Assembly: GCA_032622095.1 (NCBI GenBank)
Contig: CP136062.1
Span: 198,407,887 to 198,471,886, forward strand
Length of the DNA stretch: 64,000 bases
Reading direction: 5' to 3'
Source: Siphonodentalium dalli
Taxonomy: Eukaryota > Mollusca > Scaphopoda > Gadilida > Siphonodentaliidae
In this document: in pieces, positions 35,607 through 47,909 of the stretch
How positions within the stretch are numbered: the stretch's first letter is position 1
Layout: every line of letters begins with the position of its first letter
The notes under the pieces: model-generated
Told to the model about the DNA's origin: nothing
Seen by the model: the letters and a program-made list of their open reading frames with translations, nothing else
Databases searched by the model: none
Made by a program: the position numbers and the translations under genes

Positions 35607-37798
35607 TGTGTTCACCTTGATTGGTGGCCATCGGTATCCGTTAACTAATCTATATAAGGGACACGCTGGTAACCGTTCACGCACTCGAATTATGATCCAT
35701 CAATATTATCGCCTGTTTCAACAATTGACTTCGTAATTCCATTTTGGATTGTTTGACATAATCGCTGAGCTATTATATGGATAATATGTGTGGGGACATA
35801 TATATCTTTTGAGGGTTTCCGCTGACGGAGGATGTCCATGGATTTCCAACTGCACCCCTCTTGTATCGGGCCAAAGACCCAAGATAACATAATTGAATTT
35901 GCACACCTCCATCGTCTTTGAATTTCCCATATGGTACCTCACATACCTTGAATTTTGACTGGACACCGGGGAGGGAGGGGCCTAGAAGAAATTCCAAACC
36001 AATAATTTGACCAGTAGGAAAAATGCAAATGTTGGTCTAAAACCACGAATTCCACATACATTAATTGTTGAAAAATCAGACTACAAGAACAATTTCAAAC
36101 CATTGTTGGTGTGAAATTTCCAACTAATTTTGTTTCCAAGTTGGCGGGGGTCTCATGTCCCCACATGCACCCATGTAAGTTCGGTAACGTAATGTACACC
36201 ACAGCCCATGCACCAAGCAACAATCTCCTGAAAACTTCATATGGGGTCTCAATGGGGTGGGGTCATCCGATTTGCCACAAAACCATAATAACATTTGTCA
36301 CCCCACATATACATGCACTATGAAATTATAACATTTCCAAATTTCCAAATAATGTGACCACTTTCTCATTATGCAGACGGTCTTTATGCATGAGATCAGC
36401 AACGTTGCTAATCACACCCGACTTCGGTAATACATGTCAACAGTTCAAGTTGGAAATTTCAAAAAGCTATGAATTGCCAAAATGGACTATAGGTTATTTA
36501 CCGGACGCAATTCACTTGAACCAGCATGACTAATACTGTTCTGATTGAGCTCAATCAACGCCGTCTAAACGGCCGCATTCTCACGTGCGTAATCTTTGCA
36601 GCAAGAAAATATCGGTGTGCAATTTTACCTGATATTTTCTTGCAGATATTTTCTTGCAGCTTCATGTGTACGCGCCCTAACTGTGCTTCATGCCCGTATC
36701 TAATTTTCTCATCGAACTCGAAACTCCACAGTGCCTAATCCCCCTCACTTTAGACCACAATTTTCAGCAGTGGCCAATTTCATACCTAACACAACATTCG
36801 TTGGAAATGTCAGACCAAAATCAAGTTAAAACTTTTCTTATATTTGATTTTCCATTCAATATTTAGTGGGAAGTCTGTTATTTTCAACCAAAAGTCGTAT
36901 ATTCCGTCAACTTGTTTGGACTGAATGTTCATCAGTCAGAAAATTATCAACAGTATGAGGTGTCATGTTCGAAATTTAGAGTTACCAGTTGGAAATTCCA
37001 ACACAATGGGGTGGGTTACAAATTGCAATCGCTGTCATTCGGACCATGCAGATAGAACACATAACTCAACGCGCATCCAAACACTATTCGATGGGAATAA
37101 GTATACCGTTAAAAACGCTCTTTATTATTTGTCGTATCAGGAACATACGCTCTTTATGATTAAGGGCCTTCCAACAGTCCGACAAAAAGTAAAACAAAAC
37201 TTTGTGACCGAAATTTCCTCTTTGTGAAGTCAATATCTGTCTATTACAACCTAGATCCTATGATTAAACTCATGAGTGTTCCGTCTCATCATTTCAAAGT
37301 ATAGAATTAGATAAGATTTTAATTGGTAAAATATACAGTTTTAATATTTACAGGTATATAAAACCAGGGATATCATAACAAATTAAAAACACGTTTCCAT
37401 TAGGGTCCCTTCGCTGAAATAAAATGTATAAATGATAAAATATCTAAACAATAATCTACAAATCTAGAAAATAAACGCGCATATTGCAAGGGGGGGGGGG
37501 TCGGAAAAAAATTTCAGACCGTACAGCTGACACGTATGGCATTTTTCCCCTTTCGATCATTGTTTGTACCCACCCACCCCACCGCCAAATTATTTTTCCG
37601 TTTTCGGCAGTTTTTTCCGACCATTTTTTGACACCCACCCCCCCTTTTAACACTAAAACAGAGATTTGCGGGGGGGGATTTCACTGTAAACAGCTGTATA
37701 TGAATTTCTGTGCATACTATTTATCATGGATGTTAACATGGACATGTAAATAGGAATGAGTCATTTTGAGGTCAATCGGCCAAAAAAACATGGCTTAC
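35607..37798. other. intergenic, old repeats, no gene seen
   Basis: Contains diverged GAAATTTCCAAC-type repeats (35830-36260, 36770-36850, related to 46740-46860 and 48540-48660), a hairpin GCAAGAAAATATC/GATATTTTCTTGC at 36600-36655, paired ACGCTCTTTAT motifs at 37115 and 37147, and a G run at 37491-37501 facing C runs at 37640. No domain is recognised in any frame. Confidence 0.45.
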
Positions 37799-37918
37799 GT
37801 TTACCAGTTAGAATTACATTATTTCTCTCATTCAAAGTGGTATTGAAGCCCAATTCATTGCCAAAACACTAAAAAAACAAGCAGGAAATTTTTTTTTAGT
37901 TGCGGAAAAAATTGCTTG
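37799..37918 (-). repeat. 120-bp interspersed repeat, copy 2
   Basis: Reverse complement of 9811-9930 with few changes, from GTTTACCAGTTAGAATTAC to GCGGAAAAAATTGCTTG. A C run follows at 37973-37985. Confidence 0.8.
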
Positions 37919-38119
37919 TTGGTGGCTTTGACCACCACCCACCCCGGCATACGTGCCTGAAATTTGTGTTCACCCCCCCCCCCCCTGACTGCCTGGGATT
38001 ATTTATGACTCAAGAAGTTTTTCAATATATATTGTGCAAGATCAAAACATTCCGTAATCCGAGAGTCACTCCTTGCAATGTCATTAGCGCGCGCACCGCG
38101 TGTATACTGTTCGGCAATT

Positions 38120-38875
38120 TCTTGATATCCGTGGTCCCATGGGCATTTTATTTATAGATAATTGTTTTTTCCGGTTTAAAAGTCGAACTGCGCGACCAGG
38201 AGGCCGAGTCCGGTAAAAGATGTAGTTGGGATTTTCAATTTCGTTTATTGTCCTTCACATTATTATGCCAATAATGATGATTTTTGGTTTGTGACCAATA
38301 CAGGAAATTTAAAAGATAATTTGTAAGTCTTAAGGTGCCATTACACGATTAAGCTTGCTTAATTCAGCAAGCTCAAGAGGCGAGCTGCATCGTGTAATAC
38401 CATGCCATTTCATACAGCTCAGCACTTTTTATTACCGATTGAGCAAGCTCTATGGAAAGGAACCCGGTCGTTTTTGCATGCAGCACGGATCACCCATTAA
38501 TGTCAAGTAGCAGTTAAATAACAGAATTCCTCCTGATATCTGATAAAAGACACATGTGTGTACAGTATAGTCCACAATATTGGTGTAATGTGAACATCCC
38601 TGTGGTTACCATTTGGAGCTGAATTAAGGAAGCTTAATCGTGTAATGGCACCTTTATATTTCAACTTTTATAGATATGTTTCGTTCTGCAGTCCACTGAT
38701 GGTTGAGGTCGGAGACGGCCGAGTCGGTCGCCGGTTCGTTAATTAGGTGCTGGTTGTTATTGTTATTTTAACGGAATTCTGAGTTGGTCATTCGCGAAAC
38801 CAATATATTTTATATTCTATAATTACAATCATGGGTATATAATATATGATCTTGAGCGCGTTACCATTTCTGACT
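38120..38875 (+). repeat. dispersed repeat C, copy 2, with an insertion
   Basis: Aligns with 45590-46065: TTTTATTTATAGA, TTAAAAGTCGAACTGCG, GCCGAGTCCGGTAAAAG, CGGCCGAGTCGGTCGCCGG, GCGCGTTACCATTT. It is interrupted by the 321-bp element at 38333-38653. Confidence 0.8.
38333..38653. mobile_element. PIF/Harbinger-like MITE with paralogous empty site
   Basis: Terminal inverted repeats of about 36 bp begin AGGTGCCATTACACGATTAA and are flanked by TTA (38330-38332 and 38654-38656), the usual Harbinger-type 3-bp target. The sister repeat at 45590-46065 reads GTAAGTCTTATATTTC straight through the insertion point (near 45840), which fixes the boundaries and the duplication. The interior is non-coding. 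Confidence 0.92.
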
Positions 38876-38879
38876 ATGT

Positions 38880-39368
38880 TTTTCTTGTATCTTCTGGTTT
38901 ACCACCCGGAGGGGAGCAAGACCAAACATTCAAATACGAACTATTTAAGCATGAAATGAAACAGATAATAATCCAACAATCTTCCTGTTGCGATGCATTT
39001 GTACGGAAAAGCCTTTTCGGTCGAATTGTAACGAAACTCTCGCATATTATTACCACCTCTATTATATGACGCATATTAATTATCTAACCAGAGTTATTAC
39101 CTCCTCGTATATACATGGACACCATGACTGTCCACAATAGGTCACATGTGGTTGGGGACCTTACCAACATACTATAGTTACATAACGATCACGTTAAATC
39201 GCTCTTGTAATTGCACAATGTACAACTGAGCCATTCAAGGGTTTTTGTTGGCGATTACCTGACTATCCAAAGGCCCGATTAGGGTATACGATGCCTATCC
39301 ATGCATGTATATTCTAAACATGCTGTGACACATATATTACAAAATCCGACATAATCCACACTTCATTA
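38880..39368. other. no gene seen
   Basis: AT-rich sequence without supported features. Confidence 0.35.
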
Positions 39369-39874
39369 TCTCATATATATTTTGAAGACCTCTGTTTGTT
39401 TGTCTGTCTGTCTGTCTGTCTGTCATTAATACAAATCTACGATTCTTGACCGATCGGGACGAAACTTGGTACGTGAGTGTAGTTTGACCAGGCGGTCGTC
39501 GTTGTCGTATTGGCGAGCCCGTGCGGCGCCCGCTTCGCGCATGCGCAGACGAGATCTCGGAAACGGGTGGAGCTATCGACTTGAAATTTGCTATGTGAAT
39601 GTATCTTGCCCCGGATGCGAATTTTATCGGGTCGCCGAGCCCGTGCGACACCAGCTTCGCGCATGCGCAGACGAGATCTCGGAAACGGGTGGAGCTATCG
39701 ACTTGAAATTTGGTATGTGAATGTATCTTGCCCCGGATACGAATCTTATCGGGTCGCCGAGCCCGTGCGACACCAGTTTCGCGCATGCGCAGACCAGATC
39801 TCGGAAACGGGTGGAGCTATCGACTTGAAATTTGGTTTTTGAATAGCCCGGACAACGTCGGGCTCATCGGCTAG
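39369..39874 (+). mobile_element. Helitron-like non-autonomous element, tandem unit 1
   Basis: Starts TCTCATATATATTTTGAAGA after an A and ends CGGCTAG. The stem-loop AGCCCGGACAACGTCGGGCT lies 6 nt before the terminal CTAG. TC start, 3' hairpin and CTAG end are the Helitron signature. It contains a TGTC microsatellite and three 122-bp sub-repeats (each with CGCATGCGCAGACGAGATCT). The next unit follows without a gap. Arg-rich frames here are repeat artefacts. Confidence 0.85.
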
Positions 39875-40262
39875 TCTCATATATATTTTGAAGACCTCTG
39901 TTTGTCTGTCTGTATGTCTGTCTGTCTGTATGTCATTGATACAAATCTACGATTCTCGATCGATCGGGACGAAACTTGGTACGTGTGTGTAGTTTGACCA
40001 GGCGGTGGACGTTGTCGTATTGGCGAGCCCATGCGGCGCCCGCTTCGCGCATGCGCAGACGAGATCTCGGAAACGGGTGGAGCTATCGACTTGAAATTTG
40101 ATATGTGAATGTATCTTGCCCCGGATACGAATTTTATCGGGTCGCCGAGCCCGTACGACGCCAGCTTCGCGCATGCGCAGACCAGATCTCGGAAACGGGT
40201 GGAGCTATCGACTTGAAATTTGGTTTTTGAATAGCCCGGACAACGTCGGGCTCATCGGCTAG
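39875..40262 (+). mobile_element. Helitron-like element, tandem unit 2
   Basis: Same TCTCATATAT start and hairpin-CTAG end as unit 1, but with two 122-bp sub-repeats. Its first base follows directly on CTAG of unit 1. Confidence 0.85.
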
Positions 40263-40760
40263 TCTCATATATATTTTTGAAGACCTCTGTTTGTCTGTAT
40301 GTCTGTCTGTCATTTATACAAATCTACGATTCTCGACCGATCGGGACGAAACTTGGTACGTGTGTGTAGTTTGACCAGGCGGTCGACGTTGTCGTATTGG
40401 CGAGCCCGTGCGGCACCCGCTTCGCGCATGCGCAGACGAGATCTCGGAAACGGGTGGAGCTATCGACTTGAAATTTGCTATGTGAATGTATCTTGCACCG
40501 GATACGAACTTTATCGGGTCGCCGAGCCAGTGCAACGCCAGCTTCGCGCATGCGCAGACGAGATCTCGGAAACGGGTAGAGCTATCGACTTGAATTTGGT
40601 ATGTGAATGTATCTTGTCCCGGATACGAATTTTATCCGGTCGCCGAGCCCGTGCGACGCCAGATTCGCGCATGCGCAGACGAGATCTCGGAAACGGGTGG
40701 AGCTATCGGCTTGAAATTTGGTTTTTGAATAGCCCGGACAACGTCGGGCTCATCGGCTAG
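40263..40760 (+). mobile_element. Helitron-like element, tandem unit 3
   Basis: Same boundaries, three 122-bp sub-repeats, shorter TGTC microsatellite. Head-to-tail with units 2 and 4. Confidence 0.85.
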
Positions 40761-41149
40761 TCTCATATATATTTTGAAGACCTATGGTTGTCTGTATGTC
40801 TGTCTGTATGTCTGTCATTTATACAAATCTACGATTCTCGACCGATCGGGACGAAACTTGGTACGTGTGTGTAGTTTGACCAGGCGGTCGACGTTGTCGT
40901 ATTGGCGAGCCCGTGCGGCGCCCGCTTCGCGCATGCGCAGACGAGATCTCGGAAACGGGTGGAGCTATCGACTTGAAATTTGCTATGTGAATGTATCTTA
41001 AATTGCCCCGGATACGAATTTTATCGGGTCGCCGAGCCCGTGCGACGCCAGCTTCGCGCATGCGCAGACTAGATCTCGGAAACGGGTAGAGCTATCGACT
41101 TGAAATTTGGTTTTTGAATAGCCCGGACAACGTCGGGCTCATCGGCTAG
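40761..41149 (+). mobile_element. Helitron-like element, tandem unit 4
   Basis: Two sub-repeats, one lengthened by a TTAAA insertion near 41000. It ends CTAG followed by T, so the whole array sits between A and T, the canonical Helitron target. Confidence 0.85.
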
Positions 41150-42110
41150 TAATGATATATTTCAATACCACTGAGCCTCTGAATTGTTTATATGAACATC
41201 ACCTGTTAAAATCCTAGGACCCCAAATAGTTAAGGTCAACACCATTTTTCCCGAACAATACACATTAGGGTACATGAAACTGCCAAAGATGTTTAAGTAT
41301 AGTGGGTGTGCATGGGGGTCCTACCAGCCCCTGGACTATACAACGATGAGCTTCATCTATACGGGGTGACCATACAGGTCCCAGAATCAACATTGACCCC
41401 ACCCCCAATAATTCTTAATTATATATGATTAAGTATTATGGGGGTCCATTTTGTTCTGGGGAGATGTGGGTGACCACAGCGGTCTGTGTTATTGCGGTGT
41501 GAAACGGGTGGCCCAATAGGTGACCATTCACCAAACAGGACGGGCTATGTAAATATTTCAATTTATGTTAAGGTTAACAACAATTCAAAATATGTTAACA
41601 CTTCATCTTTTGAATGTAGATATCTGACCATCAGAATCTCATATTAATGTGCACATATTAATAAAAAAAAAACTGAGTGTATTTTCTTATTTATTTTCTC
41701 AAAATCTGCCGAGAATTTGAAGCTAGCCTACGCAGCTAGGACATTAAGTCAGCCCTATATAAGTTTTGCACTTTAATATGAGGTTCGGAAAACGTACCAA
41801 TGGTAATTTTATAGTGCCAAACCGGTCCGTTCATCTTTAACCCTTTGATAGTCCCTGGCGAGTATATAGTTCACTCCGAGGAATATTCAGATAAGAAGTT
41901 CAAGGCCGTTTGCTGAACTTATTATATCTGAACATTCCTTCCGAATAATGACTTAATGGGAAATGCATGTCTGCACTTGTATTATCCATAAAAATAAATA
42001 ATAGGCCATTCCGATGCCGACGTTTATAAGGGAATGAAATAACCCATTCAGTAATAAAATAGTTAAAAATCATTTTTGTTTTAACGAAGCAAGGTTAAAT
42101 AGTTTGTGAC
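41150..42110. other. intergenic, old repeats
   Basis: Holds a diverged repeat (GACCATCAGAATCTCATATT, then CGTACCAATGGTA) related to 47913-48055, and the ATTCAGATAA...TTATATCTGAACATT palindrome at 41885-41945. No gene is recognised. Confidence 0.4.
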
Positions 42111-42111
42111 C

Positions 42112-42910
42112 ATACTCTGTAACACCCGTATCTGGATATGCAACCGTATTGAAGACAACGCGATTTATGGGCCAATCAAAATCATTTTGTGAATCCTTCG
42201 TGCGTTATCGTTAATATCTCTTTACTAAATATGATGATGCTTCTAATATCGCTTAGATAGGTACGGAAGCGTAGAGGCGCCAGATGAATTATATTGGTAT
42301 CTTGCTGCAGCAGGTTAGTTATCTTGCTGCAGCAAGTTAGCTATCCTGCTGCAGCATGTTACTATCTTGCTGCAGCAGGATAGCTAACTTGCTGCAGCAA
42401 GATACTATCTTGTTGCATCAGGATAGCTAACAGGATACGGCAGCAAGTTAATATCTTGCTGCAGCAGGATAGCTAACTTGCTGCAGCAAGATAGCTAACT
42501 TGCTGCAGCAGGATAGCTAACTTGCTGCAGCAAGAATTTGCAAGATAGCTAACTTACTGCAGCAAGATAGCAACTTGCTGCAGCAAGATACCAATATATT
42601 TCATCTGGCGCCTCTACGCTTCCGTAGATAGGAGATAATAAATTTAAACAATGTTAAATATAGTTTTGAGGGACCATACTCTGTAGTACCTGTATCTGGT
42701 TATGCAACCCGTATTGAAGACAACGCGATTTATTGGACCATCATAATCATTTTGTTGACACTGCGGTATGCGCTATTGAATTTCGTTGGGACAATCGAGA
42801 CATCATGCTGCTGAACAAGAATATATAGTTCTCGTGGGTTATCGTTGATATCTCTTTACTGAATGTGATGGTGTTTCTCATATCGCTTATATCGGAGATA
42901 ATAAATTCTA
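42112..42910 (+). repeat. tandem duplication, copies at 42112-42292 and 42672-42910
   Basis: Both copies pass through GACCATACTCTGTA, ACCYGTATCTGG, TATTGAAGACAACGCGATTT and GATATCTCTTTACT to ATATCGCTTAGATAGG or ATATCGCTTATATCGG, then AGATAATAAATT. The first copy is interrupted by the foldback element at 42262. Confidence 0.85.
42262..42624. mobile_element. foldback element of CTTGCTGCAGCAAG units, 8-bp target duplication
   Basis: Flanked by TAGATAGG on both sides (42254-42261 and 42625-42632). The ends carry CGGAAGCGTAGAGGCGCCAG inverted repeats, continued to TATTGGTATCTTGCTGCAG. The interior is about 13 units of the 14-bp palindrome CTTGCTGCAGCAAG joined by ATAGCTAA. The sister copy at 42890 lacks the insertion. 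The 8-bp duplication suggests a hAT-mobilised foldback (inference). Confidence 0.9.
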
Positions 42911-43372
42911 GTATACATGAGATGTCAAAATGTCATCCAGTGCGACCGCCCCGGCGTCCGACACTCGTGGAGGAACTAGATCATTAAAGATGGGCTGTCC
43001 GATTTGACATGACAATGAAACCGCAATCGGTAAGGTTTCAATCGGGTTTCTGTATATATACCAGACAATATCGAGGAAGTTTTGATGGCCAGATCGGGGG
43101 GGGGGGTAGTACAAAATTTGCAGGAAGGTATGCCGTTTTTTTGCGTTTGGCATTTTAGGGGACCCACCACCCCCAAACCTGCAAAAAAAAAAAAAAAAAA
43201 AAAATTTTCCCCACCCCCCAAATTTCACTAAAATTGGTATAAAATCGCATAAAACTCTACTGATATCACTCATATGACTGGGAATGATCTCAGTTAGTTC
43301 AAATAATAGTTTAACCTGTTTCAGAAGCTGTTTTAATTGGGAAAAGAAATGTTTTATAAATTGCTGATCATC

Positions 43373-44460
43373 TGTAAACTTAGGTCATTGTGCAGAATGC
43401 AAAAAAAATCATTAATTCTGACTATTTCCTGATTAGTCTGTCAACCAGCCCATTATCTAACATATTCCATACCACTTATGTTAGTCTACTGGAGCAACTT
43501 ACTTCTATTATACTAAACTAGCTGAAACCGGCTCCCTTTGGGAACCTATATTCAGCATCGGAGATACCTGTGGGATTTGGCACACATTTTGATCTTAGAC
43601 AGAGCCTTCATTTAGTGGCGGCCCTTTGTTGGTTATGAACATTTTGATTTATATATATTGTTTTAATATATTTGTTTTATAGATTGAATTCCTTGCTCAA
43701 TTTAACAAAACCAAAGTTATTTTATTTGTTTTAATTAAAAAATTTGAAAAACTAATACCATTATAACATCCGCCAGGGTACCCCCAGGTCACCACACCAA
43801 ATTTGGTTGAACTCGGTCCAGGGGTCTGAGATAAAAATCTGGACAGATCCTACTCGTTTATATATATAGATGAAAAGCAGTTACAGCACTATACCAGACT
43901 TAGATAGGCTACTTTAGGTCATGTGGGAGATCATCTGAGTTGAAAGACATGCAAAGAGTTCACTGATTGGCTTGATGCACGAATGACAGATATTGTCTAC
44001 CCTTTGATAGTCACAATAATGTTTGAGACAGTTACTCGCTCTTTGTCCATGCACACAATGATCTATGCATTAATTTAGTTACATCAGGACAAGTTTACTT
44101 ATATATGCAAACTTAGGTCATTGTACATAATACTCACAATTCCATAATTTCTAACCATTTCCATATTAGTCTGTCAACCAGCCCATTATCTAGCATTATG
44201 CCTTAACACTTTTGTTAGTCTACTAACAAACGGTCACTATGCCAGACTTGGATATTTTAGGTGTTGTGAGAGTAACCGATCATATGAGTTGATAGACATG
44301 CAAATATTTCACTGATTAGCTTGATGCACTGATGAACTGTGTGATGACAGTTATATTCTAGCCATTGATAGTCACATTAATGCTTGAGACAGTTGCTCGC
44401 TCTTTTTCCATGCACACAATGATCTAGGCTTTAGTAACATCAAGACAAGTTTATTTATTT
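43373..44460 (+). repeat. tandem duplication, about 360-bp unit, first copy interrupted
   Basis: AAACTTAGGTCATTGT, TCTGTCAACCAGCCCATTAT, GCTTGATGCAC, GAGACAGTTRCTCGCTCTTT and CCATGCACACAATGATCTA occur in the same order at 43373-43500 plus 43880-44100, and at 44108-44440. The interruption is a separate repeat at 43512-43872. Confidence 0.85.
43512..43872 (+). mobile_element. unidentified insertion ending TTTATATATATAGAT
   Basis: Defined by its absence from the second copy of the duplicated unit. Starts near CTAGCTGAAACCGGCTCCC and has a 3' part CCAAATTTGGTTGAACTCGG, CCAGGGGTCTGAGAT and TCGTTTATATATATAGAT. Phrases of this kind and an ATAT tail occur in RTE-type SINE-like repeats of invertebrates (recollection, not tested). 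Confidence 0.55.
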
Positions 44461-45590
44461 CAGTTTTACATTTTTCGAAGCTTCTTTCCAAAGGGTGTCG
44501 GGAAGGAATGAGAAAGGGATCTGACTGTAAACTTATAATGTCATTTTCCCCATCGGATTTTCACATGGGTGATAACTGCGTTATCATTAATATCTAATTG
44601 AGTTATTTTGTTACTCCATGCAGTCCATGTAAATTTCAAGCTCTTATGGAACCAAAGCAAGCCGAGCCGCGCGGGGTTTCAGATTCGATATATAGCTTTA
44701 AAATCCATATTGCAACATCACAGCCTCATTATGAGAGAAGGCTGAACGGGTAGCTTCACCACAATAAAGAGCGTTCATACTTTTGTTTCCCAAATCAGTA
44801 AATAATAAAGAGCGTTCTCCGTTGAGATATTTTGTTTTCATCGAAAAATCAATTGATTCAAGAGGGTTTAGCTCAACTGCGATCTTAAATGGTACACGTC
44901 TTATATATGGTGGAACTATAGTTATCACTCCTCAACACACTCATGCATTACGGGCATCAGTCAGTCTGTCGGCGTTTCTTAACCATTTCTATACTAAATG
45001 GATTTCCCCACTCAGTTATAAAAGTATACATTGGAACGGTGTAGTATTCGTTTAGCGGGGAGTTCATGTAATAAAAGTAGACGACAGATAAAAAAACAAA
45101 TGTTCAGCTAATAAGTTCAGCAAACAACATATAGGGCGTTTGTTGAACTTTTTATCTGAACATTTCCTTAGGGAACTACGAGATGTGTATTAAGTTTAGA
45201 AAGGCTTAATTAGTTTATATATATACATGCAGCATATATTTCCTGTGGATTCTCCATATATAGGAGACTGATTCTGAGCTATTCAAATAGGACCGTACAG
45301 CGCACGCATAAGGGAAACTTATCTATAATTTTTGACAGTAATTGGATTCCCTCGGTTCATTCAGACAGGGGGAATGTCGTGAAAGAAATAAGCTATTTAA
45401 GTAGGTACCTACCTATACTGAGTTCTGGTGCACTGGGTGGGGGCAGATTAATATATTGTTTCATCTGACGAATCGACATCGCTGGTTGCCATTGTCTGTC
45501 TGTATGCGTGTTCTAATGAACATAATAGACTGGTTTATGCAACTAGAAACACATAGTAACATGACCAGATAAGGTATCAGGTGCAACGTC
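44461..45590. other. intergenic, paired motifs and a palindrome
   Basis: AATAAAGAGCGTT occurs at 44763 and 44804. The palindrome AATGTTCAGCTAATAAGTTC/GAACTTTTTATCTGAACATT lies at 45100-45166. No gene is recognised. Confidence 0.45.
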
Positions 45591-46065
45591 TTTATTACGC
45601 GCACTCCGCGTGTATACTGGTGTGGTGATTCTTGTTTCGCCTGGGCGTATGGGTGTTTTATTTATAGAATGGGAATTTTTGGGAGGATTAAAAGTCGAGC
45701 TGCGATCGGATGCCGAGTCCGGTAAAAGGTGTAGTTGGGAATTTCAATTTCGTTTATTGTCGTTAACATTATATCAATAATGTTGATTTTTGATAAGCTA
45801 TGCCAATTACAAATAAAAAAAATGAAAAAGATAATTTGTAAGTCTTATATTTCAACTTTTATAGACATGTTTCGTTCTGCAGCTCAATGGGGGTTGTGGT
45901 CGTATAGACGGCCGAGTCGGTCGCCGGTTCGTTAATTAGGTGCTTGTTATTGTTATTTTAACGGAATTCTGAGTTGGTCATTCGCAAAACCAATATATTT
46001 TATATTCTATAATTACGATCATGGATATAATATATGATCTTGAGCGCGTTACCATTTGTGATATT
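45590..46065 (+). repeat. dispersed repeat C, copy 3 (uninterrupted)
   Basis: The most continuous copy of the family. It carries the empty site (AGTCTTATATTTCAAC) for the Harbinger-like insertion at 38333. Confidence 0.8.
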
Positions 46066-47310
46066 GGTTTACTTGTTATGCACTGTACCACACTCGCGCA
46101 ACTGAACAGCATGCAGTATATATACACAGCTCATACACCAAAGCGTAACGGGATCATACCCTGCATTATAATATAATGGTATCATGGTATTTTAGCCAGT
46201 CAGTCTGAGTCCCCGAATTGGACCAACATCATAAAAGAACCTCAGTTCATGTATACTGAAAATAGATCGAGTGGTTACGCGACATAAATATCTATATATT
46301 ATAGTGCGAAGTAATAAGAGTTTACCGTTCTTTCGCATTTCTGAATAACCAGTGTCCGTTCTGCTAGATCAAGCATACTGATGACTGATGATACCTTTAT
46401 GAAATATTTTAAGACGTCTCGAGACTTTGTGCCGGTATTAAAACGGCCATTAGAATCAATAATGCCCCCATGATACGCCGTGCGCCGATGAGCAGGAACA
46501 GCGTGTGGCGTTGCTCGATTGACCCAGTTGATGGTTTTCATGTTCCTGTTAAGTCAATATAATGCTGCAATTGTTGAGATTGAACGCGATTGTATCACGA
46601 TATGTTGCCATAAATGATTGTTTTACGTTCGCACATTATATAGCTGGAACAATCGAATACCGTACGGTGATAAACGATTGCAGATCAGCCCAGAAAATTA
46701 AATGACCATCAGTTGGAACATTATAAGGAGTGTGCATGGGGTACGTAGCTAGGACATTTCCAACAATTGGATATTTTGAGGCACCAGTTGGTCTTCCAAT
46801 CCGAGGGGTGCAAATGGAGTTTCTCAGACTTGTAAATTTCGGTCTATACTTCAAAAGGGGTGCAATTCCAAGGTGGACACCGTTTAACTGAGACCCCTAT
46901 AGTTACGCCCATGAATGTAGGGTCCATTATACAGGGAAGCACAGTTTTGTTGCCACTGTGTATATCGACGAGATCGATGGAGGGTCATCCGTGTATAGTA
47001 CCTATATTGTTTTATATATTCCGTTTCACAAAGTATATACATATTCATAATGTACAATGTCGAATACATGATTTGGGGGAAGCTATATTTTTTGCACAAC
47101 GGTTGCCTTTGGAAGTTTGAATGTTCGGACCGCCACAACGGGATCAACTTAAATTTACTGTAGATTACAAGACACAAACCAAGCCACGTTTTAAATGGGA
47201 TGGCTCTGTCAGTGAGGTGAATGGCGCATTCGACCAGCATATCATATATAAGACACCCAGCGATATAGAAGCTGTTCTAATCCCGATAGGCACATATTTG
47301 TGAGCCACTC
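46066..47310. other. no gene seen
   Basis: AT-rich. Short frames at 46860-47120 and 47121-47303 have no recognisable domain. Diverged GCAATTCCAAGGTGGACACC-type sequence resembles 35830-35970. Confidence 0.35.
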
Positions 47311-47469
47311 GTAAGAAGGTAGTTTTACCTGGCATGATTGGCAGTTGATTTCCGGGGGACGGTGGTTTCTACGTGCGGTGGGGTTTTATTTACAGGTAAA
47401 ATAACCTTCTTCGCGGTCCTGTTTTCCACGACGTGATATGGCCTACAGCGACTAAAACGACGATATTAA
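47311..47469 (+). mobile_element. SINE 3' fragment
   Basis: Contains GACGGTGGTTTCTACGTGCG and ACGACGTGATATGGCCTACA, then AACGACGATATTAAA. These match the middle and tail of the SINE at 54497-56330 (CCGGTGGTTTTCCGCA, GTCGTGATATGGCCTTAG). The tail is cut at ATTAAA by a TTAA-targeted MITE. Confidence 0.6.
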
Positions 47470-47909
47470 AGCCACATGGCGGTTTGCGCTCCAAAATACA
47501 CATTATATTATAAGCTTTTGAATTTTTCTCAGTATCGAAATATGTCGATAAATATCTGAACTACCTTTCTACGATCATTATGTAACCCAATACGCATTGA
47601 CGTAATGAAAAATACAACTGTGAATACGGTGTTTCGGTCCCAAACAAAAAACTACCATTTGCACGACATGGAACAGAAAAGAGCGTTCCGTGCATGGTAG
47701 CCTATTCCTGATATGGGAGCAATAAAGAGCGTCTGTCTGACTTCTGGCGAAAAGATCAAAAGGGCTGAAAAATGGCTGTGACATTGGCAAGTGTTTTTCA
47801 GAGCATATGAAGCCGGTGTATCAATAGTTCGTTTATTTATCGACATATCGTATCCGTCACTCCAAATTACGTAGAAATAAAATTGGAGGTTCGAATGAGC
47901 CATGTCCGT
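47470..47909 (-). mobile_element. TTAA-flanked MITE, copy 2, inserted in SINE tail
   Basis: Inverted relative of 17799-18222: left end AGCCACATGGCGGTTTGCGC, right end GCCATGTCCGT, with TTAA at 47466-47469 and 47910-47913. The shared internal frame is interrupted differently in the two copies. Confidence 0.75.

Noticed and set aside
34736-35736. Six overlapping long open frames rich in Pro, Arg, His, Trp on both strands
   Set aside because: They are translations of the CGTGGCCACG inverted array. The unit length and lack of stops explain the frames; no start context, splice sites or domain.
39337-41061. Arg/Ala-rich open frames on both strands (REAGVARARRPDKIRIRGK)
   Set aside because: They repeat with the Helitron-like units and occur in several frames of a non-coding repeat.
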